64,000 bases of DNA from Kingdonia uniflora. Lineage: Eukaryota > Streptophyta > Magnoliopsida > Ranunculales > Circaeasteraceae. Below the pieces are notes generated by a model. The model made no database searches, was not told the DNA's origin, and saw only the letters and a program-made list of their open reading frames with translations. Location: contig JACGCM010000882.1 of NCBI GenBank assembly GCA_014058105.1, positions 992,001 to 1,056,000 on the forward strand. The letters are read 5' to 3'. Shown here one piece after another: positions 44,868 through 55,594 of the stretch; positions within the stretch are counted from its first letter, which is position 1; each line of letters opens with the position of its first letter. The translations under genes were made by a program, and so were the position numbers.

Positions 44868-47800
44868 ATGGAAGATTACGAGGTTGGTACTTCCCTAACT
44901 CTTAACCCATATTCTTGTATTCCAACATAACGATCCTATAAATTCACGAATTTGGGATTCTTATGTTTATGAGTTTGTAATATCAGCAATTTGGGTATTT
45001 TGATAGTGTTTGTAATTATCAGATTGAAGAGAGAAAGCAAGCAGCTGCAGACGTTTTGTTCAGTTATTCACAATTTGCTATGGTCTGTATTGGGGAGAGA
45101 GTCCGGCCTTGTGATTTAAGACTGCACTTAATGAAGGTACGCATTACTTCAATGAGTCTGTTTCCATATTCTTTAATTGCTTTAGCAAAGTTCTCTCTTG
45201 TTTGTTATGTTGCGAGTTTAGGACGTTATTTGTTTGTTTACCTAATGAAGGTACTAATATTCCGTTTGTAGTTCTCAGTCGCGTTCTTAATGACATTATA
45301 TCCATTAAAGCAACATCCTTGAATTTTCGAGCACAGAAACAGCAACAAAACTTCAAAGCAGCACACGATAAACTTTTAGGGTGTGTTTGGTTCGTGGAAA
45401 ACGGCGGAAATGGCGAAATGGATTTCCATGAAATCTGTTTTTCCATGGTTTCATCAAAACCGTGGAAAACTCATTTTCCTTGAAGTAATTTCCATTGTTT
45501 GGTTGGGCATGGAAAATGATGGAAAAATCCCATAAAATAGATTTAAATGTATAATCTATCACTAGTATGTATAATAATCATTTCACAATAACTACAAAAT
45601 TTCAATTTCTGAATAGCTACAAAATTATCAAGAATTTGAATAAATATGAGCAATGCAAAATATTGCCTTATTCACAGCAATAAAAATAAACTATCAAGTC
45701 CTCTCAATGATGCTATTTACTATCTTTTTCACCCAGCTTAATACTTGGGGTAAGTCCATGAAAAAAACCAAACAAACAAAATATATAGAACACAATTGAA
45801 CTTCAAATACATGTGACATAAGGGTAGTTGAAGTATCAATGCTTAAAAACAATTACAAACCACAAATCCTCTTGATTTATGATTTTCGCAACAAAATATG
45901 GATGCATGTCTACACAAGGGAAGCTGAAGTTTATACATTTGAGTCACGTAGAATCAGGATTCTTCTTCCACACTATATCCATGCTTAAGTGTAGATTCAG
46001 TAATAAAACATTGAAAAATTGATATTGTAAAACATTATATTAAATAAATATGGATTTGCTTCTTGTTCTATAGGATCAAAGAGTCATGCAACAAGGAGTA
46101 TATTCCTGCTCAGAAATTGAAACATGCACCGATAATATATCTTGCACGCGAGTATACATGTTTCATATTACTTCTTACTTTACCCAACACTTTCAACTTA
46201 AATTTAAGAGTTTAAAGCTATAAACACTTGCAATACTTTCTACCAGAATGGCTTGAGTGAACCTCTTGGACATGTTTGATCAACTCAATACAACTACTTA
46301 ACTCTACAAACAATAAGGACTCCATTTCACAACATCTCATTCATGCGATTATTGTTAGTATCTAAAACATAAGCTTTGGTAGCATTGCAAAGAAGTCAAA
46401 GACGGTGAACTTCATGTCAAAGCAAGAGATGTATAAGTGTTGATTGCTACTAAATATGCAATAGATGTATTACAGACACATAATATTTAACTAAAGCATT
46501 GATGAAAGATGTGATTTAGTAACAAACCTCAATATTACACTGCAAATCTTTGTTGTTCCAACCATTGTTGGTAAGCACTCCACCTATCATTAGCTGTCTT
46601 TAGTCTAAATTCATCCCTTTCTTTATTTTCTTCTCGCTGTTTTCTTTGTGAACGAACCGATCTTGATGTAGAAGCTTGTGTTTGCAGCTTGTTCATCCTC
46701 CAAAAGCATCTCGTCACGTGGGTCAACTCCAATAATACTTTGGGAATCCTACCCATAAATGATACCTCTCAAGTACTCTTTCCTTTTGTCATCTTAGTTT
46801 ACATACGGCTCCTTCGGTACATATCTCGTAGAATTAATAATGTACAAAGCACCAACAGTTGCTGCAACAGTCATCGCAACCACAACAATCTTACGCCTTT
46901 TTTCCCGCAAACTTTTTAAATCCATCTATATAAATACCTTAAATCAATAAATATGTACTACATCACATTATCTAGAACGACATGCATACAAAATTATAAG
47001 GAAACACACAAAGTTACACTAACCAAGTAATGTAGAAAATTTACAGACTTTTTCCAATATGCCAAACGGACATCCACCTCTAAAATGGGTATCTCATTTT
47101 AACATCAACTATCAACTAACAATGTTTGTTTTCCCCCATTTGGTATCTTGATATAAACTCTAACCTAAAACCTCATTTATTTCATCCCCACATTATTAAA
47201 GAACCCCGAATAAACACTTTTTAAATTCAATTTTAGAAAAAACCCAACAATCTATGAGCTAATAAAACAAACCCCAATCTCTAAACTTCGAAACCCATGA
47301 AGAAAACAATCCCATATCATTCCAAATAATGCTAAAAAAACCCAGCTAAGAGATCATACTTTAACTTTATTACTGACATAAGAGATCATACTCAAACTTA
47401 TATTGGGTTCTATATTATAGGTCACCATTTCAGATAATCTCAGTATTGCCCATCTTATATTAACTTATATTGGGTGTTATAACTATTTTGCATCGCAAGT
47501 GATCCTTTATTCATCAATATACTAATGGATCATCTGTAATCTTTAAATTGTCATCCAAACGAACATTCAAATCAACATTAACAAAAACCCTCTTCCCCTT
47601 TAGATCATTTTCTTTCAGATCACCAACAATCAATCAATCAACACTCATCTAATTGTCGCCATTAGATCATTCAACAACACCTGCTCAATCAAATCAAATC
47701 AAATCAAACCAAATGAGAGATCAATCGCACAAGAGAGAGATAGAGAGAGAGAGAGCGGAACTTACGATTAGCAGTCAAGTCAAGTTCGATTTGAGAAGCT

Positions 47801-48794
47801 ATCATTGAGGTTTAGAGAGAATCTCTCGTTTCTTTTTTTTTATAATATTTGATTTTGAGTGAAACCCGTGCCCGAAACTCCTGGAAAATCAAAACATCCT
47901 ACTTTTTAGAGGTTGGTCGAGTTTTCCATATTTTACTCTGTTTTCTGCTATGATGGAAAATGTGTTTTCCATACTCTAATTTCCATGGCGAACCAAACGG
48001 TGGAAAACAAATTTCATGGAAATCCACTTCGCCAATTCTGTCGTTTTCCACGAACTAAACACACCCTAAGTACTATTTACTTTACTTTGTGCCCCTTGTC
48101 TTCACAAAGAATAAACTCCACTGGTTTACATACCCAGTTCACCAGTTATGATAATCAAACTACCATTGTATATTCCTCGTAATCCATTAACCATAAATTA
48201 AACAGTGTCATCAGTAAAAAAATCTCATTGGTGCATACTGCATACTGCAGACTCTGACAACCACAAACATTTTAATTGAATATCATTACTAGTGCCTCGC
48301 GTTTTTGAAGCCTCAAAGCCAAGAAACAAAATGTTTCATAGGCCTAAACCAACATTTTGAATATCATTACTACCATTGTATAATTCTGTTTGTAATGAAT
48401 TATATTTGCATGTTCTTAAAGTTATTCGGATGGCTCAGTACATATTCAGTGTCTTATTTGGAGATCTCCTCAATAATATTTGTTTTGATTAAGTTGTTTA
48501 ATGGTTTGCTATATTGCCTGGCCATACCGATTTATCATTTTTAAGATCAAATCCAGATCAATTTTCCCACAAGTATTCCTTTAAAATTAACATTGTTGGA
48601 CTAATATAGTGCTTGGTTTGTTTGGTCAGGAACTTTCAGGCATGCCAACTTCACTGAAAGGAGATGATCTGTCAGAGCTGTCAGCTTCACCTGATGAGAT
48701 GACTGAGCTCTCAACTCCTCCCGATGCATTGGCTACGCCGTCGAGCTCAAAGCCAAGAAACAAAATGTTTCAAAGGCCTAAACCAACGAACTAA
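44868..48794 (+). CDS. Small conserved plant protein of unknown function ([11 protein letters not shown] family)
   Basis: Exons are 44868-44882 (MEDYE), 45023-45136 and 48630-48794, all GT-AG and in phase, giving 97 residues. The core [35 protein letters not shown] runs directly into [10 protein letters not shown]. This is a strongly conserved block in a family of small land-plant proteins whose role is not known to me. The tail is S/P/T-rich with [14 protein letters not shown] and a basic end, [14 protein letters not shown]. It has no signal peptide or membrane segment. A possible 5' UTR intron lies around 44450-44780. The 3.5-kb intron 2 is mostly a PIF/Harbinger-like element. The final exon sits in the middle of a local tandem duplication, which could disturb its 3' end processing. 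Confidence 0.8.
45379..48066. mobile_element. PIF/Harbinger-like element in an intron
   Basis: The ~65-bp terminal inverted repeats start GGGTGTGTTTGGTTCGTGG (left) and GGGTGTGTTTAGTTCGTGG (right, read inward). The flanks are TTA and TAA. GGG-TGTTTGG ends and TWA targets point to PIF/Harbinger. The 2.7-kb inside has minus-strand remnants (46919-46535, including [16 protein letters not shown]) that might derive from an accessory ORF, but no recognisable DDE transposase. It lies within intron 2 of the small gene. Confidence 0.8.
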
Positions 48795-49073
48795 CCAACC
48801 TTTTGAAGCCACCAACCAAACTCTGTTTCTAATTAATTATATTTGCATGTTCTTAAAGTTATTCAGATGGCTCAGTACAATATTCAGTGTCATATTTTGG
48901 AGATCTTCTCAATTATATTTGTTTTGGCTAGGTTGTTTAATGGTATGCTATATTGTCTGGCGATACTGATTTATCATTTTTAAGATCAAATGCAGATCAA
49001 TTTCTCCACAAGTATTCCTTGTAAAATTAACACTGTTGGACTAATATAGTGTTTGATTTGTTTGGTCAGGAAC
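48314..49073. repeat. Tandem duplication (~440-bp unit) around the last exon of the small gene
   Basis: CAAAGCCAAGAAACAAAATG starts at 48314 and 48748. Both copies run through the same 3' UTR-like text to TTTGTTTGGTCAGGAAC, ending at about 48633 and 49073. The second copy contains the real end of the coding exon. The first is an exon-end relic that still carries a version of the stop region (CATTTTGA). Confidence 0.85.
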
Positions 49074-49560
49074 GTGGCAGTTATCATTCTATCTGAGGCG
49101 ATAGAGCTGAACAGCTCTTTGTTGCTGCACTTTGAATCAACGTGGCAGTGATCATTCTCTATTGTAGAACAGCCATTTTCATTACTGGGTCCTAATGTTG
49201 TTTCCGTGCTTGGAATGAAACCTTAAGTTTTCTAAGCAAGTTTCTCTAGGGCTTCAATCCCGTTCATGTGTTGGATTGGGTGAATTCTCCTTCCTACATG
49301 GAGCTATTTGGTCTTTCACAATTTGTATCCATATGGTTTTGTAAATACACCTAGATAAGAACTACTAGCTTCATCAACGTCTTTTAACTTATATAGTGTA
49401 CTAGCTTCATCAACAATCTTTTTAACTTATAAAGTGGAGCATCTAATAAGATATCTTGATTTATGCGGCACATTTCTTACTCAATGACTTTGTATGTGCA
49501 CCGTTCTTCCATGAAGCCCTTTTATACATTTTTGTTCTTTCTTTATTTTCAAAACCCTCT
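49074..49560. other. 3' flank of the small gene
   Basis: It holds a short imperfect repeat (ACGTGGCAGTKATCATTCT at 49073 and 49140). No gene was seen. Confidence 0.4.
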
Positions 49561-49710
49561 ATACGGTTGTTTTTAATAGGGTAGTTCGTGGAGGCAAAAG
49601 CTGTGTTCCCAATCCCAGCTAGTGTAGTTAGTTGTATACGGTTGTTTTTAATAGGGTAGTTCGTGGAGGCAAAAGCTGTGTTCTCAATCCCAGCTAGTGT
49701 AGTTAGTTGT
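49561..49710. repeat. 75-bp tandem duplication
   Basis: ATACGGTTGTTTTTAATAGG begins at 49561 and 49636. The two units differ by one base. Confidence 0.92.
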
Positions 49711-49771
49711 TGAGAATGACTTGATGTACATTGGTGATCTTTTTCTTGCCTTGATGCTCGATGATCCAACA

Positions 49772-50919
49772 TAAGGCTGTACACGAAACCCGCCAACCCG
49801 GGAAACCGACCCGGACCGATCCGACCCGAACGGTTTGGACCGGGTTTGAAGACAACCCGGGTCGGTTTCAGTTTATGATATAAGGACCCGGATCTTATCG
49901 GGTTGGTTTCAGATTTTAGGTCTGGTTGCCGGGTTAAACCCGAACCGACTTTGCTGTCCTTATCTATTTAAAGTCAAGTCTTTAAACACAACTCAACAAC
50001 CCACCACCTCTCTCTCTTTCTCTCTCCTTTCTCAGATCTGTTGACAAAGATGTATCTCTCCCTTCCTTTTTCTTATTAAATTTTCTCTCTTTCTCTCTCA
50101 AAGTTTGAGATTGGTGTTATGGTTTCTTTTGGATTCATTCTTTGAGTTCTAAGAAGAGGAGATAAGAAGTAGTTGATATACCTCCTGGCTTTAGATTTCA
50201 TCCCACAGACGAAGAGATCATCTCCTTTTATCTCTCACCAAAGGTTCTCGACATGAGCTTCACCACAACTGTTATCAGAGAAGTTGATCTCAACAAGTGA
50301 GTTAGCTAGACCTCTCCCTCTCTCTTTCTCTCTCTAAATTGGGATGTTTTCTTATGAGTTGTTATTGTGGTTTGATTTGTGCAGAGAAGACAAAGATGGG
50401 GGAGAAAGAGTGGTACTTTTTTTGTCAAAGGGATACAGTCAACCTACCCCTCTCTATCTCTTCCCCTTTCGGGCTATTGTGGTGAGGGTTGTATACTTGT
50501 ATGTGTATATGACGATGGTGTCGGTGGTATTTGGTGCTCATACTGTTTGTATGTGATGATGGTGGTCATACTGTTGGTGATACTTGTATTTGTATATGAT
50601 GATGGTGTTGGTGAAACTTGTATTTGTATTTGCATATTGGGCTATTTGGTGGGGATACTGTTTTTGTTGTGATAATAGTTTGCATCTGGATTCTGGGCTA
50701 TTTGGTTCAATGTGGGCTTGCATCTGGGCTATTTAGTTTAATGTGGGTCTGCAATGCATCTGGAAAAAATTAACAAACCGAACTCAGGACCCGGCCCGAC
50801 CCGACCAACCCGGTTAGGTTCCGGTTCGGGTTCAGGTTTATAATTTGGTAACCTGATAAGTTCGGGTCGGATCACTAAAATACCTGAACCCGGGCCGACC
50901 AGACCCGAGTACAGCCCTA
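49772..50919. mobile_element. hAT-type element carrying NAC exon fragments
   Basis: The ends TAAGGCTGTACACG and GTACAGCCCTA match the TAGGGYTGTACACG ends of the element at 42921. Flanks ATCCAACA and TTCCAACA agree at seven of eight bases if two extra bases are allowed at the right end. Subterminal arrays of ACCCGG and CCGACCC are dense at 49790-49950 and 50770-50905. The middle has a CT-rich leader, an AGATCTG block shared with the 42921 element, and NAC-gene exon pieces with splice signals. There is no transposase. Confidence 0.8.
50172..50440 (+). pseudogene. NAC-domain gene fragment captured in a hAT element
   Basis: The first exon piece (50172-50296) reads [20 protein letters not shown] and ends EVDLNK at a GTGAGT donor, matching NAC subdomains A-B. 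After an 87-bp intron-like stretch and a TTTGTGCAG acceptor (to 50384), KMGEKEWYFFCQRDT matches subdomain C. Joined by these sites the frame does not continue correctly, and the CEPWDLP segment expected between them is absent. The rest of the NAC domain is missing too. It is a gene relic that kept its exon-intron form, so it was taken up as genomic DNA. Confidence 0.88.
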
Positions 50920-51566
50920 AATTCCAACACGATCTTTTAAGTTTAAAGCTCTACAGCTACTCTAACATCATCTTCTACAATGCCTCTTGGCAAAAACTCA
51001 AAACTTGAGTTTAGCAAAATACTAACTCAAGTTTCGTGAATCAAACAAACGCCTAGGAAAACAAGCGTCTAAGTCTTAGGCGTATGTTATACTAGTAATT
51101 CGGTGACCGGAGAGAAAGCGACCGATAAAAGCCCTGAGATGAATTGAAAAACGAGGAAAGATATTGTTCTTCTTTGAATTTCATATTCAGCCTAACCCAA
51201 AATAGGGCATCCCTAATACTCACAATTCCTCAAGATACTTAAAAGAGAGAGAGAGAGTACTAACCAATAAACTACGAGAGAGAACTTGAATAATTTGCTG
51301 CAATTTGATATTTTTCAATTTGAAAGAGATAACTAACCAATAAAAGAGAAGGAGAGAGTACTAACCAATAAACTGAGAGAAAACTTGAATAATTTGTTAC
51401 AATTTGATATTTTTTAATTTGAAAGAGAGAAGGAGATGAGAGATGGTTGAGTTTTTGGAGAAGAAGAGAGAAGTTTTGGTATACAAACAAAAATCGTCCC
51501 TCAGTGGTTTGAAAAACACAGCAGGTGCATAACCTCTAGGCCCTGCAAACTCATTAGTTTCGAAAC
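50920..51566. other. Spacer with a ~101-bp tandem duplication
   Basis: GAGAGAGTACTAACCAATAA occurs at about 51252 and 51353. Both are followed by AACTTGAATAATTTG and AATTTGATATTTTT text. A GA microsatellite precedes it. No gene was seen. Confidence 0.6.
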
Positions 51567-51573
51567 TTGAGTT

Positions 51574-52085
51574 CTGATGTAGTCTTTGTGGGGCTGCCTG
51601 TTACCTTAGTCGTTCAAACAAGGTTGAGAGTCGTTCGAACGACCATTTTACAACTCCCTGGAATTTTGGCCCAAAAGCCCAAGTCGTTCGAACGACTTCA
51701 TATTTCGTTTGAACGACCTTTGTTAAACCCACTAGAATTTTGGCCCAGACGCAAAATTCGTTCGAACGACTCCATTTTTCATTCGAGCGAAATCTGGAAA
51801 CTATGTTTTTTTTACGGTTTCTAAATCACTTGATTGCCTCGGGATTTAAGCGATTGTAAAGAATTTTCCCTAGTATATAAAGGGAAACTTGTTCTTTGAG
51901 AGCCACCCCCTCTTTGACAATCTTTCGATTTCTTGAATGAAACATATAATGGGTTCTTAAGTGATTGTAATTGAGATCCTGAATAAACTCTCTCTCTCTA
52001 CATATGCAATTTGCTTTCTTTGATTGTGCTTGTTCGTGACTAACCTAAATCGACTTGGAGTTTCGGTTTCGGGCTTGCGAACAGT
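51574..52085. repeat. LTR-like sequence with palindromic TTCGAA motifs
   Basis: GTCGTTCGAACGAC and close variants occur about six times between 51608 and 51790. A TATA-like TATATAAAGGG is at about 51885, then AATGAAAC and AATAAAC signals, ending CTTGCGAACA. This looks like a solo LTR in plus orientation, but I could not fix the ends or a target duplication. Confidence 0.35.
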
Positions 52086-52112
52086 TTTCTACATATGCAA
52101 TTAAGACAGGGA

Positions 52113-52142
52113 AAAAAAACTCTCTCTCTCTCTCTCTCTCTC
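52113..52142. repeat. CT microsatellite in the IMP1 5' leader
   Basis: About 14 CT units. It lies just upstream of a probable 5' UTR intron (donor GTGAGT near 52206, acceptor AACAG near 52295). Confidence 0.8.
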
Positions 52143-52384
52143 AAAAGATCTAATAATGAATTCCATAAATCAGTAGCAGAAAGAGTTTTGTTCCAGATTT
52201 CAAAAGTGAGTATTTCATTTCTCTATTTCTCATTCCCAGTTTGCATATTTTGTCTCAAATTCAGAGAATTTAACAGTTTTTTTGCATAATAACAGATATC
52301 TCCAATGTTTATGTGAATCAAAGCTATATTTCAAATAACAGTTAGGCTCTAAATTACACAAGAAAATAATAAAAAAAGAAGACT

Positions 52385-52909
52385 ATGTCAGGACTACGGT
52401 TTCGATTTCTACAATTTCCATGGAAGACAATTACGAAAGACGCCTTTGACGGAACAATGACGGTAGCGAAGTTCTTATTAGTCTTTCACGTCAGCGACAC
52501 CTACATTTGCACCCCTACTGTCACTTACGGTGCCAGTATGCTCCCAACTATTAACTCGACTGGTGACCTGCTGTTAGCGGATCGGTTATCGGCCCGGTTT
52601 GGGAGAATTCGTCGTGGGGACATTATCATTGCTCGGTCGCCTGAAAACCCTAGGAAGATTGTGACGAAGCGTGTGATGGGTATGGAAGGTGATCAAGTTA
52701 CGTTTCTAGTCGACCCTGGGAATATTAACAGTTGTAAGTCGGTTACGGTGCCAAAGGGGCATGTTTGGATACAAGGAGATAATACTTATGTTTCTAATGA
52801 TTCACGCAAATATGGAGCTATTCCTTATGGTCTTATTGAAGGGAAAGCTTTTTTCAGGGTGTGGCCACTTGAGAATTTTGGATCACTAAGTCCAGGATCA
52901 CATCCATGA
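52385..52909 (+). CDS. Mitochondrial inner membrane peptidase subunit 1-like (S26)
   Basis: A serine-lysine peptidase of the signal peptidase I family. It removes sorting signals from proteins delivered to the intermembrane space side of the inner mitochondrial membrane. The 174-residue, single-exon frame has a hydrophobic N-terminal anchor (about residues 24-45), then YGASMLPT with the nucleophile Ser51. RRGDIIIARSPENPRK follows, and IVTKRVMG with the general base Lys95. PKGHVWIQGDN and SNDSRKYGAIP (box E-like) are also present. Length and motifs match plant IMP1 (about 170 residues). The start is the first ATG after a likely 5' UTR intron. A plastid or other signal peptidase is less likely because those are larger. 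Confidence 0.9.
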   Translation: MSGLRFRFLQFPWKTITKDAFDGTMTVAKFLLVFHVSDTYICTPTVTYGASMLPTINSTGDLLLADRLSARFGRIRRGDIIIARSPENPRKIVTKRVMGMEGDQVTFLVDPGNINSCKSVTVPKGHVWIQGDNTYVSNDSRKYGAIPYGLIEGKAFFRVWPLENFGSLSPGSHP

Positions 52910-53958
52910 TAGGAAACCAGTGAGGATTTTTCCTCTTTTAAAGAGATTGATTGTTTTCACCCCCTAGCACTTTACCTCCAGACCTGCGTGTCCTTCTTGA
53001 TAAGAGGATGCTAGGGGTAGGATTTATTCTCGTCTGTAATTCTCCCGTTCTCTTAATGAAGCTGGTTTTGTTGTCTGCCTAATCCCATTTTGCTTTTACA
53101 TTTCTATTGCATTCCAGCTTATCAATCTAGGATGTTTACATTTATTTGAGTCACTTAAACAAATTGTAAATAGTTTTCTTAAAAGTTCCTTAGCAATGAA
53201 GTGGGAAAGATAATATATATCCTTAGCAATGAAGTGGGCAGCTTTATTTCCCTCTAACTGCATATAAACTCGTCAGCTAATCTTTTTATATGCTGAATGT
53301 GTTTGACTTGATGAGTGCATATCCAAGGGGGTTTCCAGCTACTGTACACTTCTTTCAGTTAGCAGATTCTTAGAACTTATATGTGAAAAGCTTGCACATT
53401 TGACTGCAACTTCAATGTGAATAAGAGCTATATATTTTCTGTCCTTTTTATTTGCTGAAAATGCCTCATGTTCCTAACCTCACTAATGGTAAAAGTTGAT
53501 GGTAAAGTAATTTTGATACTCTTCAGGATACTAGGGTCACTGATGTAAGATCCAATCTACTAAGCAAAAGGTCTGAGAAATTGGCAGGTTACATCCCATA
53601 TGGCTTAATTAAATGCTCAAAAAAATCCCTATTTTAGTCGATTTGTTGAACTATTAGCTTCAGGAATTGGTACATTAGAACAAGTTAAGCTCTAGGGGTG
53701 ATTATATTTTCATGATTCAGGAGTAATATGAACCCCCTTTAACTAGATTAAATTTATCTCCCAAAATATTTAAAGAAAATTCCTGCAATTAAGTTATTTA
53801 TTAACTTCATTTGGTTTCTCTTTCGGTTTTTGATTATATTGATATTGTGTTTTACTGTTTACTTGATAGGTTTAACAATGAAGTTCTGAAAACAAACTGA
53901 AATAGTTTCATACTAAAGCTTTTGATGAGAAACTGGAAGAGGCTTCTATAAGACTTTA
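52910..53958. other. IMP1 3' flank and SGF11 upstream region
   Basis: AT-rich. ATCCTTAGCAATGAAGTGGG-type text occurs twice at about 53187 and 53220, a small direct repeat. No other gene is visible. The SGF11 promoter must lie in the distal half. Confidence 0.5.
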
Positions 53959-54698
53959 ATGATGCCAATGCCAAATGACTCTGATACATCATCTCACTCG
54001 CAGGTAGGTTTCTTAGAAAGAGAATAAGCACGGAATCTCTTATTTTCTATGGGAATTATGCTTCCTATTAGTATGTCAGAAACGTACAATTGGGAAGATC
54101 ATAAGGGTAGAGTGCCCAACACAGTGGAGTTATACATTGACTCCCCAAGAGTATTAGTCAAGAAAAAAAAGAGAGAATGGCAATCCTAAAAAGAAAAATG
54201 AAAAAAAGCTGAAACTTACTGTCTGTTAATGAATGGCCTTGGGAGCACAGACCAGTTTCTCAGAATCCCGTTCACTTAACTTAAAATCTCAAGCTGAGCC
54301 ACACGGAACCCACACATGACACACTACGTCACCACCATTTAGTTACCTCTTTTAAATCAAGGTTACATTCCATGATCACCCTCCATTCTGATTTGTGATT
54401 ATAATGTTAACTTGAAATTGAGAAATGGGTAGAGTTAATAAGTTTTTCATGCGTTCTTATCTCTGATGTCCATGAATGCTTGTTGGAGTATATAATATTT
54501 TTCTACCTCTTTTGGTTTTTGTTTGTAGATGTTGTCTAATATCTTCGGAGACCTTCTCGACTCCATAATTATAGATGTTTCATCAGAATGCCATCGAATT
54601 GCTAGGCTGGGACTTGATTGTAATTTGGAAGAGGAAGAAGAAGAGTTGAGGCTGTCTACACAAGCACAAGCACAAGCACAAGCAAGAGTAGCTGACCC

Positions 54699-55098
54699 AT
54701 AAATAATTAGATCTAGAAGGACCTAGGACTTAATACGATAATCACGATTAATAATAATGCGGAAACATAATCACGTACATTGATCCATAGCTTGATTGAT
54801 TGAGGTATGTCTTTTGTGTTCGTCAGCGGCGGCGAGCGGTGACTACTAGGTTTTCTCTCCATTAACCTTCTCTTTGAGATTGTGCTTTAGTTGATGGGCT
54901 AGGCACACTTATATAAGTAGAGAGAGGACCTAGTCTCCTATTTCAATCAGGATTACTTTCCATCAAAGTAGAGAGTTATAGGAAGCCTTGACCTCATTAA
55001 CCAATATGATTAGTTTCTTATTAAAACTTGGATCATCATGATTAGAAACCCATAATTACTAAAAGACCCTACTCATGTGGGTCATAATAAGTCTTACA
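54699..55098 (-). repeat. 3' LTR of element C, missing its first ~20 bp
   Basis: Starts ATAAATAATTAGATC directly against the SGF11 codons and ends GTCTTACA, followed by the purine-tract complement TTCTCCCACTTGG. It differs from the other LTR at scattered positions. Confidence 0.88.
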
Positions 55099-55594
55099 TT
55101 CTCCCACTTGGCCCATATGAAATAGTTTTGAAAATCATACTCGATAAAATTTTAGTTTGCAATTTATTATTTTTTATTATTTTTTTTTTACTCAAAATGG
55201 GCTCAACGATTAAATAACTGACACGCGCGCGATTTATATATCCAAGTCATACTATCTGTATTGGTCATCATAATACCAAAATCAAACAATTTATTAAAGT
55301 GTGTCATGGCGGTCTTATGCAATTTTGCGACACATTTCTTTCCATGTACTACAACAATAATGAACTATTTAACTTGGTTCATAAGTGAGGTTTATAGGCG
55401 TTAACAAATAAGCCTATAAAAGGTCCATCAATAATGTCTTGTCAAAAGACTTTGCTGTTATCATTCATCCAATCATATACATGTGTACATATAATGGTAA
55501 ACAGGAAAATATCATAAATATACTATAATAAGATCTCAATAAGATGTCTAGAGAAAACAATCAAACTAAAAATCCATAACTTTAAAGAAAAACA

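Noticed and set aside
50344..50672. 97-residue open frame on the plus strand
   Set aside because: It runs out of frame with the NAC fragment into a repetitive GATGATGGTG tract.
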